Below are positions 31,924 through 39,369 of a stretch of 41,166 nt of DNA, in pieces. This DNA is from Bacteroidota bacterium (lineage in GTDB: Bacteria; Bacteroidota; Rhodothermia; Rhodothermales; JANQRZ01). Position 1 is the stretch's first letter; each line of letters starts with the position of its first letter. Made by a program: the position numbers and the translations under genes. The stretch is taken from contig JBCDKT010000035.1 in assembly GCA_038746285.1 (NCBI GenBank), forward strand, positions 1-41,166, given 5' to 3'. The notes beneath the pieces were generated by a model. It was not told where the DNA came from and made no database searches. It was given only the letters and a program-made list of their open reading frames with translations.

Positions 31924-32946
31924 ATGTCCTACACCATCACCCTCCTTCCCGGCGACGGCATCGGCCCCGAGGTCACCGACGCCACGCTCCAGGTACTCGG
32001 CGCCACCGGCATCGACTTCGACTGGGACGAGCAGACCGCCGGCATGGCCGCCTACGAGTCCGGCGGCGACCCGCTCCCCGAGACCGTCGTCGAGTCGGTC
32101 CGCCACAACAAGGTGGCGCTCAAAGGCCCCCTCACGACGCCCGTCGGGACCGGCTTCCGCAGCGCCAACGTCCAGCTCCGGCAGGCGCTCGACCTCTACG
32201 CCAACGTCCGCCCGTGCGTCTCGCTGCCCAACACGAAGGCGCGCTACGAGGGCGTGGACCTCATCATCTTCCGCGAGAACACCGAGGGCCTCTACGCCGG
32301 GATCGAGTACTTCGACACCCGCAACCAGATCGCCGACTCGATTGCCCGCGTGACGCGCCGGGGGTCCGAGAAGATCATCCGCTTCGCCTTCGAGCAGGCT
32401 CAGCGGCAGGACCGCGAGCGGCTCACGCTCGTCCACAAGGCCAATATCCTCAAGAAGACCGGCGGTATGTTCCTCGACATTGGCCGCGAGACCGCCCGCG
32501 ACTTCCCCGGCCTCACCTTCGACGACCGGATTGTGGACAACATGGCGATGCAGCTCGTCGTCTACCCCGAGCGCTACGACTGCATCGTGACGACGAACCT
32601 GTTCGGGGACATCCTCTCGGACCTCGCCGCCGGCCTCGTCGGCGGCCTCGGCGTGACGGGCGGGGCCAACATCGGCGACGAGCACGCCGTCTTCGAGGCC
32701 GTCCACGGCTCGGCCCCGGACATCGCGGGCCAGGGCAAGGCCAACCCGACGGCCATGATCCGCTCGGCGGAGATGATGCTCCGCTACCTCGGCGAGAAGG
32801 ACGCCGCCAACGCCGTCCGCTCGGCTATCTTCGAGGTCTACGCCGAGGGCACCCACCTCACGCCCGACCTCGGCGGCTCGGCCTCGACGTCTGAGTTCGC
32901 CGCGCGCCTCGCCGACGCCGTGCAGCAGGTGACGAGCGTCGGATGA
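31924..32946 (+). CDS. NAD-dependent isocitrate dehydrogenase-like enzyme
   Basis: 340 residues from the ATG at 31924. Decarboxylating dehydrogenase of the isocitrate/isopropylmalate family: [14 protein letters not shown], the substrate-binding block [33 protein letters not shown] (32197-32295), [16 protein letters not shown], and the family signature [20 protein letters not shown]. The stretch [16 protein letters not shown] carries Asp at the cofactor site, which points to NAD rather than NADP. The N-terminal part matches short NAD-type isocitrate dehydrogenases better than isopropylmalate dehydrogenases, so a TCA-cycle role is likely. Homoisocitrate dehydrogenase is the main alternative. 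Single gene with its own promoter candidate. Confidence 0.85.
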   Translation: MSYTITLLPGDGIGPEVTDATLQVLGATGIDFDWDEQTAGMAAYESGGDPLPETVVESVRHNKVALKGPLTTPVGTGFRSANVQLRQALDLYANVRPCVSLPNTKARYEGVDLIIFRENTEGLYAGIEYFDTRNQIADSIARVTRRGSEKIIRFAFEQAQRQDRERLTLVHKANILKKTGGMFLDIGRETARDFPGLTFDDRIVDNMAMQLVVYPERYDCIVTTNLFGDILSDLAAGLVGGLGVTGGANIGDEHAVFEAVHGSAPDIAGQGKANPTAMIRSAEMMLRYLGEKDAANAVRSAIFEVYAEGTHLTPDLGGSASTSEFAARLADAVQQVTSVG

Positions 32947-33019
32947 CGAGCACCGGGCGGGCACTGCGCTAGACGGAACGCCCCGCCCGGGACTCCTCGC
33001 TCGCAACTAAACATCCGAC

Positions 33020-33442
33020 ATGATTCAGCGCCTTCAGTCGCTCTACCTCCTGTTCGCGGCGCTCCTCGTGGCGCTGTTCTTCGTGCTCGGCGTGGACTGG
33101 CGAGCGTACGTCGGCACGGTCTACCCGTGGCTGACGCTGACGACACTCGTGCTCGGCGGGCTGGTGATGCTGCTCGCGCTCGTGAGCATCTTCTTCTACA
33201 AGAACCGGTCGAGCCAGGCGAAGGTCGTCCGGGTGGCGCAGGGGCTGGACCTCGCGCTCGTCGCCGTCCTCGTCGGCTGCCTGGTCGCGCTGAGCCTGAA
33301 CGAAGAGGCGGCCGGGCTCGTCCCGACCTCGCTCTACCTGACGCTGATGTGCCCGGTGGCGGCCTACCTCTTCCTGCTGCTCGCCAAGCGAGGCATCGAC
33401 AAGGACATCGCGCTCGTCCGCTCGGTGGACCGGCTGCGGTAA
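33020..33442 (+). CDS. DUF4293 family membrane protein
   Basis: 140 residues with four predicted membrane helices (SLYLLFAALLVALFFVLG, YPWLTLTTLVLGGLVMLLALVSI, LDLALVAVLVGCLVALSL, LTLMCPVAAYLFLLLA). The start MIQRLQSLYLL, the FFYKNRSSQ loop and the C-terminal LLLAKRGIDKDIALVRSVDRLR (33376-33441) are the marks of DUF4293, a family found in Bacteroidota and relatives, which supports the taxonomic assignment. The function is unknown. Confidence 0.9.
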   Translation: MIQRLQSLYLLFAALLVALFFVLGVDWRAYVGTVYPWLTLTTLVLGGLVMLLALVSIFFYKNRSSQAKVVRVAQGLDLALVAVLVGCLVALSLNEEAAGLVPTSLYLTLMCPVAAYLFLLLAKRGIDKDIALVRSVDRLR

Positions 33443-33453
33443 GCGCTGCGCGC

Positions 33454-33536
33454 GGGTTTCTGGTTTTTCGTTTCTAGTTTTTGGTTGATGAGAACGACCG
33501 AGCGCGCTCAACCAGAAACTAGGAACCAGAAACCCC
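33454..33536. repeat. Imperfect inverted repeat spanning the EamA gene start
   Basis: The left arm (33454-33488) is built from GTTTCTGGTT / GTTTCTAGTTT words, and the right arm (33508-33536) is the matching CAACCAGAAACTAGGAACC sequence. The right arm is read as ETRNQKP at the N-terminus of the EamA protein. Confidence 0.7.
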
Positions 33537-34414
33537 GAACGCCTCGCCGGGTCTGGCTCGCGTTGGCCTGTGGCATCATCTCGATCAGCTTCAGCGCGAT
33601 CCTGGTGCGCTACGGCGCGGCGGCACCCGGCCTCGCCCTCGCTGCGTGGCGGACGACGTTCGCGGTGCTGCTCCTCGCGCCCGTCGCGCTGCCCCGCATC
33701 GGCCCCGAGGTGCGGCGCTTCGCCCGGCGGGACTGGACGCTGATCCTCGCGGGCGGCGTCTTCCTCGGGTTCCACTTCATCGCGTGGATCGAGTCGCTCT
33801 ACCACACGAGCGTGGCGAGCGCCTCGGTCCTCGTCACGACGAGCCCGCTGTTCATCGCGGTCCTCGGCTACGCCTTCCTGCGCGAGCGCCTGACGCTGCG
33901 CACGACCGGGGCGATCCTGGTCGCGGTGGCCGGGGCGGTGCTGATCGGCGTGGGCGACGCGGGGGACGAGACGTTTTCGAACGCGTCGTGGGGCAACGCC
34001 CTTGCGCTGCTCGCGTCGCTCCTGATCTCGGGCTACCTCCTGATCGGGCGGGCGGTGCGGCAGCGGGTCTCGCTCCTGGCCTACCTCTTCCCGCTCTACA
34101 CCGTCGCCGCACTCACCATCCTCCTCGTCGCCCTCGCGGCCGAGACCGACCTCGTGCAGCCGTGGCCGATCCTCGGGCTCTGCCTCGCTATGGCGGTCTT
34201 CCCTCAACTCGTCGGACACGGGGCGTTCAACTACGCCGTCAAGTTTCTCCCGGCCGCGCTCCTCGGGCTGCTCTCGCTCTTGGAGCCGATCATCGGCGCG
34301 GGGCTAGCTTACATCCTGTTCGACGAGGTGCCGGGGCCGCTCGCGTTCGTCGGCATGGTGGTCGTGCTCGCGTCCGTCGCCGTCGTCTTCGCGCCGCGCT
34401 CACGCTGGACCTAG
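33488..34414 (+). CDS. EamA/DMT superfamily transporter
   Basis: 308 residues with ten predicted membrane helices in two EamA halves. Landmarks are ISISFSAILVRYGAAAPGLALAAWRTTFAVLLLAPVAL (33572-33685), FLGFHFIAWIESLYHTSVASASVLVTTSPLFIA, LRERLT and GAILVAVAGAVLIGVGD in half one. Half two holds GNALALLASLLISGYLLIGRA, VFPQLVGHGAFNYAVKFLPAALLGLLSLLEPIIGAGLAYILFDEVPG and the final helix. It is an inner-membrane exporter of metabolites or amino acids, substrate unknown. The first 20 or so residues (TERAQPETRNQKPRTPRR) come from the inverted-repeat sequence and may not be native. The 3' end overlaps the convergent glycosyltransferase gene by 15 bp. Confidence 0.85.
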   Translation: MRTTERAQPETRNQKPRTPRRVWLALACGIISISFSAILVRYGAAAPGLALAAWRTTFAVLLLAPVALPRIGPEVRRFARRDWTLILAGGVFLGFHFIAWIESLYHTSVASASVLVTTSPLFIAVLGYAFLRERLTLRTTGAILVAVAGAVLIGVGDAGDETFSNASWGNALALLASLLISGYLLIGRAVRQRVSLLAYLFPLYTVAALTILLVALAAETDLVQPWPILGLCLAMAVFPQLVGHGAFNYAVKFLPAALLGLLSLLEPIIGAGLAYILFDEVPGPLAFVGMVVVLASVAVVFAPRSRWT

Positions 34415-35434
34415 CTGTCTAAACGCGGCCTCGGGCAAGTCGGCGAAGGTTTTCTGGCCGCGCAGGTGGTAGGCCGGGACGATGCTGCCGTCGTAGGGAG
34501 GGAGTACGAGGGGCTCGTCGTCGGATGGCGGCGTGTAGTGGCGGCGGAGCTTCCGAAAGTCGAAATGAGCGCGGCGGATGGCGCCTACCTCGCCGAAGCG
34601 GCCGGCCGCAGCGAAGCGGGCGGCGGCGGCGGTGTCGAGGGCGTAGCGTCCAGCGACGACGCGGCGGAAGTGGCGCGGCGGGAGGTGCTTCCAGAGGAGC
34701 AGGAAGCTGTTGCGAAAGTTGTAGTATGCCTTGCGCGGGCTTCCCTGCGGCAGCGACCCGCCGCCGATGTGGTAGACCGCGCTCCGGGGCTCGACGCGGA
34801 CGCGCCACCCGGCGCGCCACAGCCGCCAGCACAGGTCCACTTCCTCCTGGTGCATCACGAAGCGCTCGTCCAGCAGACCGACTTCGTCGAGCGCGGCACG
34901 GCGGAGGAGGAGGGCGGCCCCCGTTGCCCAGAAGATGTCGCGGGCGTCGTCGTACTGCCCGGCATCCTGCTCCAGCGTCGTGAAGAGGCGGCCCCGGGCG
35001 AAGGGGTAGGCGTAGCGGTCGAGGAAGCCGCCGCTGCCTCCGGCGTACTCGAACCGCGTGCGGTCGTGGTACTGGAGCAGCTTGGGCTGCACGGCGGCGA
35101 CCCCGCTGTCGCTTTCCATCGCCTCGACGAGTGGCGTGAGCCAGCCCGGTGGGACCTCGACGTCGTTGTTGAGCAGGCACACGTAGCGGCCAGTCGTATG
35201 CGGGACCGCCTCGTTGTTGCCCCGGCAGAAAAACCAGTTCTCCGGGTGCCGCACGACCCGGACCGACGGAAACGCCTCGGCTACCCAGTCCGCCGACCCG
35301 TCCGTCGAGGCGTTGTCGGCCAGGACGATCTCGAGGTCGGGGTAGTTCGTGGCGATGACCGACGGGAGGCACTGCCGGAGCAGCGGCAGCGCGTTCCAGG
35401 TGACGACGACGACGGAGACGCGGGGGAGGGGCAT
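34400..35434 (-). CDS. Family 2 glycosyltransferase (rhamnosyltransferase-like)
   Basis: 344 residues from the ATG at 35434, the start that fits the GT2 fold: RVSVVVVTWNALPLLRQCL, LADNASTDGSADWV, FFCRGNNEA, then the metal-binding LLNNDVEVPPGWL and the acceptor region VMHQEEVDLCWRLWRAGW. The C-terminal helices (GSPRKAYYNFRNSFLLLWKH) are those of rhamnosyltransferase-like wbbL enzymes. It probably adds a sugar to a surface polysaccharide. The reading frame stays open upstream to 35605 through two octanucleotide tandem repeats that lie directly before this start, so an expression or frame switch is conceivable. Its 3' end overlaps the EamA gene. Confidence 0.88.
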   Translation of the reverse strand: MPLPRVSVVVVTWNALPLLRQCLPSVIATNYPDLEIVLADNASTDGSADWVAEAFPSVRVVRHPENWFFCRGNNEAVPHTTGRYVCLLNNDVEVPPGWLTPLVEAMESDSGVAAVQPKLLQYHDRTRFEYAGGSGGFLDRYAYPFARGRLFTTLEQDAGQYDDARDIFWATGAALLLRRAALDEVGLLDERFVMHQEEVDLCWRLWRAGWRVRVEPRSAVYHIGGGSLPQGSPRKAYYNFRNSFLLLWKHLPPRHFRRVVAGRYALDTAAAARFAAAGRFGEVGAIRRAHFDFRKLRRHYTPPSDDEPLVLPPYDGSIVPAYHLRGQKTFADLPEAAFRQLGPA

Positions 35435-35440
35435 ACGCGG

Positions 35441-35480
35441 GAGTGTGGGAGTGTGGGAGTGTGGGAGTGTGGGAGTGTGG
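35441..35480. repeat. Octanucleotide tandem repeat (GAGTGTGG)5
   Basis: Five perfect copies of an 8-bp unit, ending six bases before the start codon of the glycosyltransferase on the minus strand (read there as CCACACTC). Confidence 0.95.
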
Positions 35481-35534
35481 GAGGCAAGAAAAACCACGAA
35501 AACTACCGAGGCCGCCGCGCTCTGCGCCAACGAT

Positions 35535-35606
35535 CTTCCGCCCTTCCGCCCTTCCGCCCTTCCGCCCTTCCGCCCTTCCGCCCTTCCGCCCATCCGCCCA
35601 TCCACT
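35535..35606. repeat. Octanucleotide tandem repeat (CTTCCGCC)7 plus variants
   Basis: Seven perfect 8-bp copies (35535-35590) followed by CATCCGCC and CATCCACT. Located about 100-170 bp upstream of the glycosyltransferase start. Confidence 0.95.
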
Positions 35607-35634
35607 CCTGATCCCCGACCCGAGACACTCGACC

Positions 35635-35725
35635 TAAAAAACGCCGGCGCGGTTGGAAGGACCCCCCACCAAGGAAGCCTTCGCCGCGCCGGCTCGTCCC
35701 CAGAACAGTTGGGGACGTCGCTGTC
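35635..35725 (-). ncRNA. Candidate structured small RNA with terminator
   Basis: Read on the minus strand: a hairpin CGTCCCC...GGGGACG (arms at about 35695-35701 and 35712-35718), then a long stem GCCGGCGCGG/CCGCGCCGGC (arms 35684-35693 and 35643-35652) with an inner TTGG/CCAA pair, followed by six T (35641-35636). This is the shape of a small RNA ending in a Rho-independent terminator. A TTGCGT...TAGATG pair just upstream could be its promoter. No protein gene on this strand precedes it. It could also be a 5'-leader attenuator of the glycosyltransferase. Confidence 0.4.
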
Positions 35726-35790
35726 ATCTATCCTCAGGTACTAGACACGCAAGCGCCGGTGGCGTAACCTCTGCCCTCAACTTTTTTCCG

Positions 35791-37773
35791 ATGCCGCGCC
35801 CTGAATCGCCTCCTGCTCAGCCTTCGCCTTCCGTCTCGCGGGACGACGCCGAGGCTGTGCTCCGCGCGCATTGGGGACACCCCAGCTTCCGCCCTGGCCA
35901 GGGCGAGGTCGTCGAGGCTGTGCTCGCCGGCTCCGACGTGCTCGCCGTGCTGCCGACGGGCGGTGGGAAGTCGGTCTGCTACCAGGTGCCGGCGGTGGCG
36001 ACGGGGGGGCTGGCGCTCGTCGTCTCGCCGCTCGTGGCGCTGATGCACGACCAGGTGGCCGGGCTGCGCGCGCGCGGCATCGCGGCGACGTTCATCGACG
36101 GGTCGGTGCCCTACCACGAGGCCGAGCAGCGCTGGACCGACGCCGAGTTCGGTCGCTACCGGCTGCTCTACCTCGCCCCGGAGCGCCTGGAGACGGACAC
36201 GTTCCAGGCCCGCGCCGAGCGCCTGCCGGTCACGCTTCTCGCCGTCGACGAGGCCCACTGCATCTCCGAGTGGGGCCACGATTTCCGTCCCTCCTACCTC
36301 CGCATCGCTGCCGCCGCCGACCTCCTCGGCCGGCCCCCCACGATCGCCGTCACCGCGACGGCGACGCCCCCCGTCCGCCGCGACATCGCCGAGCATCTCG
36401 GGTTACGCGAGCCTGCGGTTATCGTCCGGGGGTTCGACCGGCCGAACGTGGTGCCGAGCATCTTCCGCACCGAGCGTAAGCGGGCGAAGGCGCTGGAGAT
36501 CATGGAGGCCGTGCCGGGCAGCGGAATCGTCTACGCCGGGACGCGGCGCGGGGCCGAGCGCTGGGCCGACGCCTTCGCGCAGGCGGGCGTCGGTGCCGAA
36601 GCCTACCACGCCGGGATGACCTTCGCCGAGCGCGCCGCCGTGCAGGAGCGCTGGCAGCAGGGCGCGACTCGCGTCATCGCCGCCACGAGCGCCTTCGGGA
36701 TGGGGATCGACAAGCCGGACGTGCGCTTCGTGCTCCACGTCGAACTGCCGCCGACGGTCGAGGCGTACTACCAGGAGGCAGGCCGCGCCGGGCGCGACGG
36801 CCAGCAGGCCTACGCCGTCCTCCTCTTCGCCGAGCGCGACGTAGCCGCAGCGCGCTCGTTCGCCGCCGAGGGCCACCCCGATGCGGCGAGCGTGAGGTCG
36901 GTTTACGACGCCGTATGCAGCCTCGCCCAGATCGCGGTCGGGTCGGAGCCGGACGGGCCGGTCGGGATCGACGTGGAGGCGGTGTCAGAAGCGACAGGGC
37001 AGCCGGGACTTCGGGTGCGGGCCTCGGTCGCGGCGCTGGCGCGCGCCGGGGTGTGGGAGGTGCTCGCGCCGCAGGGGCACCGGGGCCTCGTCCGGTTTCC
37101 TCAGCCCGCCGAAGCCGTCCGGGCGTACGCCGACGGGCTGGGTAACGAAGCCCTGGCCGGGTTCGTCCGGGTGCTCCTGCGGAGTGTCCACGCCGAAGCG
37201 TTCAGCGCGTGGTCCGACCTCGACCTCCGCGCCCTCGAGCGCCGCACGGGGCTGGACCGCGCCCGCCTCCTGCGCGGACTCGACTTTCTCGGCGAGCACG
37301 GCCTCGTCGCCTACCACGCGCCGGGCGACGGGCTCCGCGTCGTCTTCGCCGGGCCGCGTGCGGAGCGGGTGCTGCTCGACGCGGACGCGCTCGGGGCGTC
37401 GCGCCACCGGGCGGCGTCGCGGCTGAACGACGTGGTACGCTACGCCCGCTCCGTCACCTGCCGCCGCCACTTTCTGCTCGGCTATTTCGGCGAACGGACT
37501 GGGACGCGCTGCGGCGCGTGCGACGTATGTCTCGGCCGCCACCGCCCCGCCGCCGTCACGCCCGAGGACGAACCGGTCCTCCGCCGGCTCCTCGCCCACG
37601 CCGCACGCGGCGACGACCGCGCCGGCTGGCTGTCCGGGGAGGGACTTCCGCCGCACCGCATCGACGGCCTCGCCGACTGGCTCGTCCACGAAGGCTACCT
37701 CCGCATCGACGACGTGCTGCAAGGCACCTTCGCACTGACCAAACGGGGCGAGAAGTTCAGCGCACGAGGGTGA
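35791..37773 (+). CDS. recQ: RecQ family ATP-dependent DNA helicase
   Basis: 660 residues from the ATG at 35791. The 3'-5' helicase core has RPGQGEVVEAVL (Q-motif region), Walker A VLPTGGGKSVCYQ (about 53-65), DEAHCISEWGHDFRPSY (153-169), ATATPP, the second RecA domain with GIVYAGTRRGAE, ATSAFGMGIDKPDVRFVLH and YYQEAGRAGRDG. A Zn-binding domain follows with four Cys (TCRRHFLLGYFGE...CGACDVC, about 557-580), then a winged-helix end. No HRDC domain is evident. It acts in recombination and replication-fork repair. The stop lies inside the convergent choice-of-anchor-B gene (17 bp overlap). Confidence 0.95.
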   Translation: MPRPESPPAQPSPSVSRDDAEAVLRAHWGHPSFRPGQGEVVEAVLAGSDVLAVLPTGGGKSVCYQVPAVATGGLALVVSPLVALMHDQVAGLRARGIAATFIDGSVPYHEAEQRWTDAEFGRYRLLYLAPERLETDTFQARAERLPVTLLAVDEAHCISEWGHDFRPSYLRIAAAADLLGRPPTIAVTATATPPVRRDIAEHLGLREPAVIVRGFDRPNVVPSIFRTERKRAKALEIMEAVPGSGIVYAGTRRGAERWADAFAQAGVGAEAYHAGMTFAERAAVQERWQQGATRVIAATSAFGMGIDKPDVRFVLHVELPPTVEAYYQEAGRAGRDGQQAYAVLLFAERDVAAARSFAAEGHPDAASVRSVYDAVCSLAQIAVGSEPDGPVGIDVEAVSEATGQPGLRVRASVAALARAGVWEVLAPQGHRGLVRFPQPAEAVRAYADGLGNEALAGFVRVLLRSVHAEAFSAWSDLDLRALERRTGLDRARLLRGLDFLGEHGLVAYHAPGDGLRVVFAGPRAERVLLDADALGASRHRAASRLNDVVRYARSVTCRRHFLLGYFGERTGTRCGACDVCLGRHRPAAVTPEDEPVLRRLLAHAARGDDRAGWLSGEGLPPHRIDGLADWLVHEGYLRIDDVLQGTFALTKRGEKFSARG

Positions 37774-39199
37774 GCGCTTGCGTGGCCCGGAACGTCTCGC
37801 CGGTGGCGCGGACCAGGTAGGCACCCGTCGGCAGTCCGGCTCCGTCGAGCGAAAAGGCCCGCTCCTCGCCGGCTCCCACCAGCCCGTCGTAGAGCACGGC
37901 GACCTCGCGCCCGAGCACGTCGTAGACCGCGACCGTCACCTGCTGCGCCGCGCCCACCGTGAGCGCCACCGTCGCGCGCGACGCGAACGGGTTCGGGTAC
38001 GCCGCGAGCGCGATGCCGCTCTGCGGGGCCGCCTCCGTGTCCAGCGTCTGGCCGACCGTCGGCTGGAAGACGAAGAGGCCCCGGCTCCTGTCTGAGGCGA
38101 TCACGATACCGCTCTCGAAGAACGGGTAGACGCCCCAGAGCGCGCCGTTGACGCCCTCCGGACTCGTGTCGAAGAAGGCGACTTCGGTGAGCGTGCCGCT
38201 GTCGATCTCGGACAGGTCGAGCATGCGGAAGCCCGCTCCGTAGTTGGCCTGGTAGGCGTAGTCGCCCTTGACGAAGAGATTGTGGTCGGTCGCTGCTGTC
38301 TCGGCCTCGTAGGCGAAGGCGAACTCGGGCTCGTCGAGGTCCGACACGTCGAAGACGAGCGTGCGGGTGTTGAAGCCGAACGTGCCCTCGTCGAACTCGT
38401 CGTTCATCAGGAAGTAGCGGCTGTCTTCGGTGAGCCACCCCTGGTGGGTGTAGGCCGCGTTGGGGTAGGGGGCAGAGGAGAGCGACTGCGGGTTCGCCTT
38501 GTCGGTCACGTCGACGATCTCGATCACGCCGTCGGTTCCCGCAGAGCCGAAGCAGAGTTCGCGCCCGGCGTATTCCGTGTCGGGGCCGTCGTAGGTGATG
38601 CAGTGGGCGTCGTGGAAGGCGTCGAACCTCGGCCGGTCGTAGCACCCGGCAAAAGTCGGGTTGACCGGGTCGCGGACATCGACGATGTGGAGCTCGCTGG
38701 AGCAGAGGCCGCCTCCAGGGAGCACGGGGAAGGCAAACCCGCTCTCGGTATCGAGCGTCAGGTTGTGGGCGCGGGATATCCCGTCGTACACCGCGTCGAC
38801 CTCAAAGACCACCGGCGGATTCGCCACGTCGCGGAGCCTCGTCAGGTCGAAGACTAGCATGCCGGGCAGGCCCCCATCGTCCACTACGAACAGGTGGTTG
38901 GCGTAGACGCGCGCGTCTTTCCCCGCGTTGTTGGAGAGGCTGCCGATCTCGACTGGCGCCGTCGGGTCGCTGAGGTCGAAGAACGTCGTGCGGCTGCTCA
39001 GGAAAATGATGGCGTACTCGGTGCCAGTGTCCGGGTCGGTCCAGCCCCAGATGTCGGTGGCGCCCCGGTCGGTCGGCTGCGCGAGGAGGTCTACGTTCTG
39101 GCAGGGGTAGGCCCCCGCGAACCCGTCGACGCAGGGCGTGGGCTGCGCGAGCGCGAGCGCGGGGACGAGCAGCGCGAGGAAGAGGAGACCACGTTCCAT
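37757..39199 (-). CDS. Secreted LVIVD-repeat choice-of-anchor B protein with T9SS sorting domain
   Basis: 480 residues from the ATG at 39199. Signal peptide (MERGLLFLALLVPALALAQ), then a beta-propeller of LVIVD-type repeats (IIFLSSRTTFFDLSDPTAPVEIGSL, 39002-39000 region; LHIVDVRDPVNPTFAGCY; IEIVDVTDKANPQSL; TLVFDVSDLDEPEFA). The YTHQGWLTED and TDHNLFVKGDYAYQANYGAGFRMLDL blocks are characteristic of the choice-of-anchor B family. The C-terminus (ALAAYPNPFASRATVAL, VTVAVYDVLGREVAVLYDG, GAYLVRATGETFRATQALTLVR) is a T9SS type A sorting domain. It is probably surface-exposed; the function is unknown. The next gene upstream is a paralogue with a different ending. Confidence 0.9.
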   Translation of the reverse strand: MERGLLFLALLVPALALAQPTPCVDGFAGAYPCQNVDLLAQPTDRGATDIWGWTDPDTGTEYAIIFLSSRTTFFDLSDPTAPVEIGSLSNNAGKDARVYANHLFVVDDGGLPGMLVFDLTRLRDVANPPVVFEVDAVYDGISRAHNLTLDTESGFAFPVLPGGGLCSSELHIVDVRDPVNPTFAGCYDRPRFDAFHDAHCITYDGPDTEYAGRELCFGSAGTDGVIEIVDVTDKANPQSLSSAPYPNAAYTHQGWLTEDSRYFLMNDEFDEGTFGFNTRTLVFDVSDLDEPEFAFAYEAETAATDHNLFVKGDYAYQANYGAGFRMLDLSEIDSGTLTEVAFFDTSPEGVNGALWGVYPFFESGIVIASDRSRGLFVFQPTVGQTLDTEAAPQSGIALAAYPNPFASRATVALTVGAAQQVTVAVYDVLGREVAVLYDGLVGAGEERAFSLDGAGLPTGAYLVRATGETFRATQALTLVR

Positions 39200-39310
39200 G
39201 ACGGCGGGGGCTGGGTGGAGGTGTCTGGATTTGCAAAGTAAACACAGCCCGCCTGCTAAAAGCAAGGGCACCGTGCGGTGCCCCGGTCCGGGACGTACCG
39301 GGCGGCACAG

Positions 39311-39346
39311 AAAAGCGGCGGCCCGGCACCTTCGCCGAACCGCCGC
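39311..39346 (-). terminator. Rho-independent terminator after the second choice-of-anchor B gene
   Basis: On the minus strand GCGGCGGTTCGGC, loop GAAGGT, GCCGGGCCGCCGC, then TTTT. The 13-bp stem has a central mismatch. It lies 24 bp after the stop codon at 39370. Confidence 0.85.
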
Positions 39347-39369
39347 AAGGTGTTACGGGGAGGTGCAGG

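Noticed and set aside
34400-34414. Overlapping convergent 3' ends (also 37757-37773) as a sign of regulation
   Set aside because: Short overlaps of convergent genes are common in compact genomes; nothing further supports a regulatory role.
35441-35606. CRISPR array
   Set aside because: The octamers are in direct tandem with no spacers, so they are simple-sequence repeats.
35503-35727. Small minus-strand ORF upstream of the glycosyltransferase
   Set aside because: It is only a translation of the octamer repeats and the hairpin region (GRAEGRKGG repeats); no protein-like sequence.
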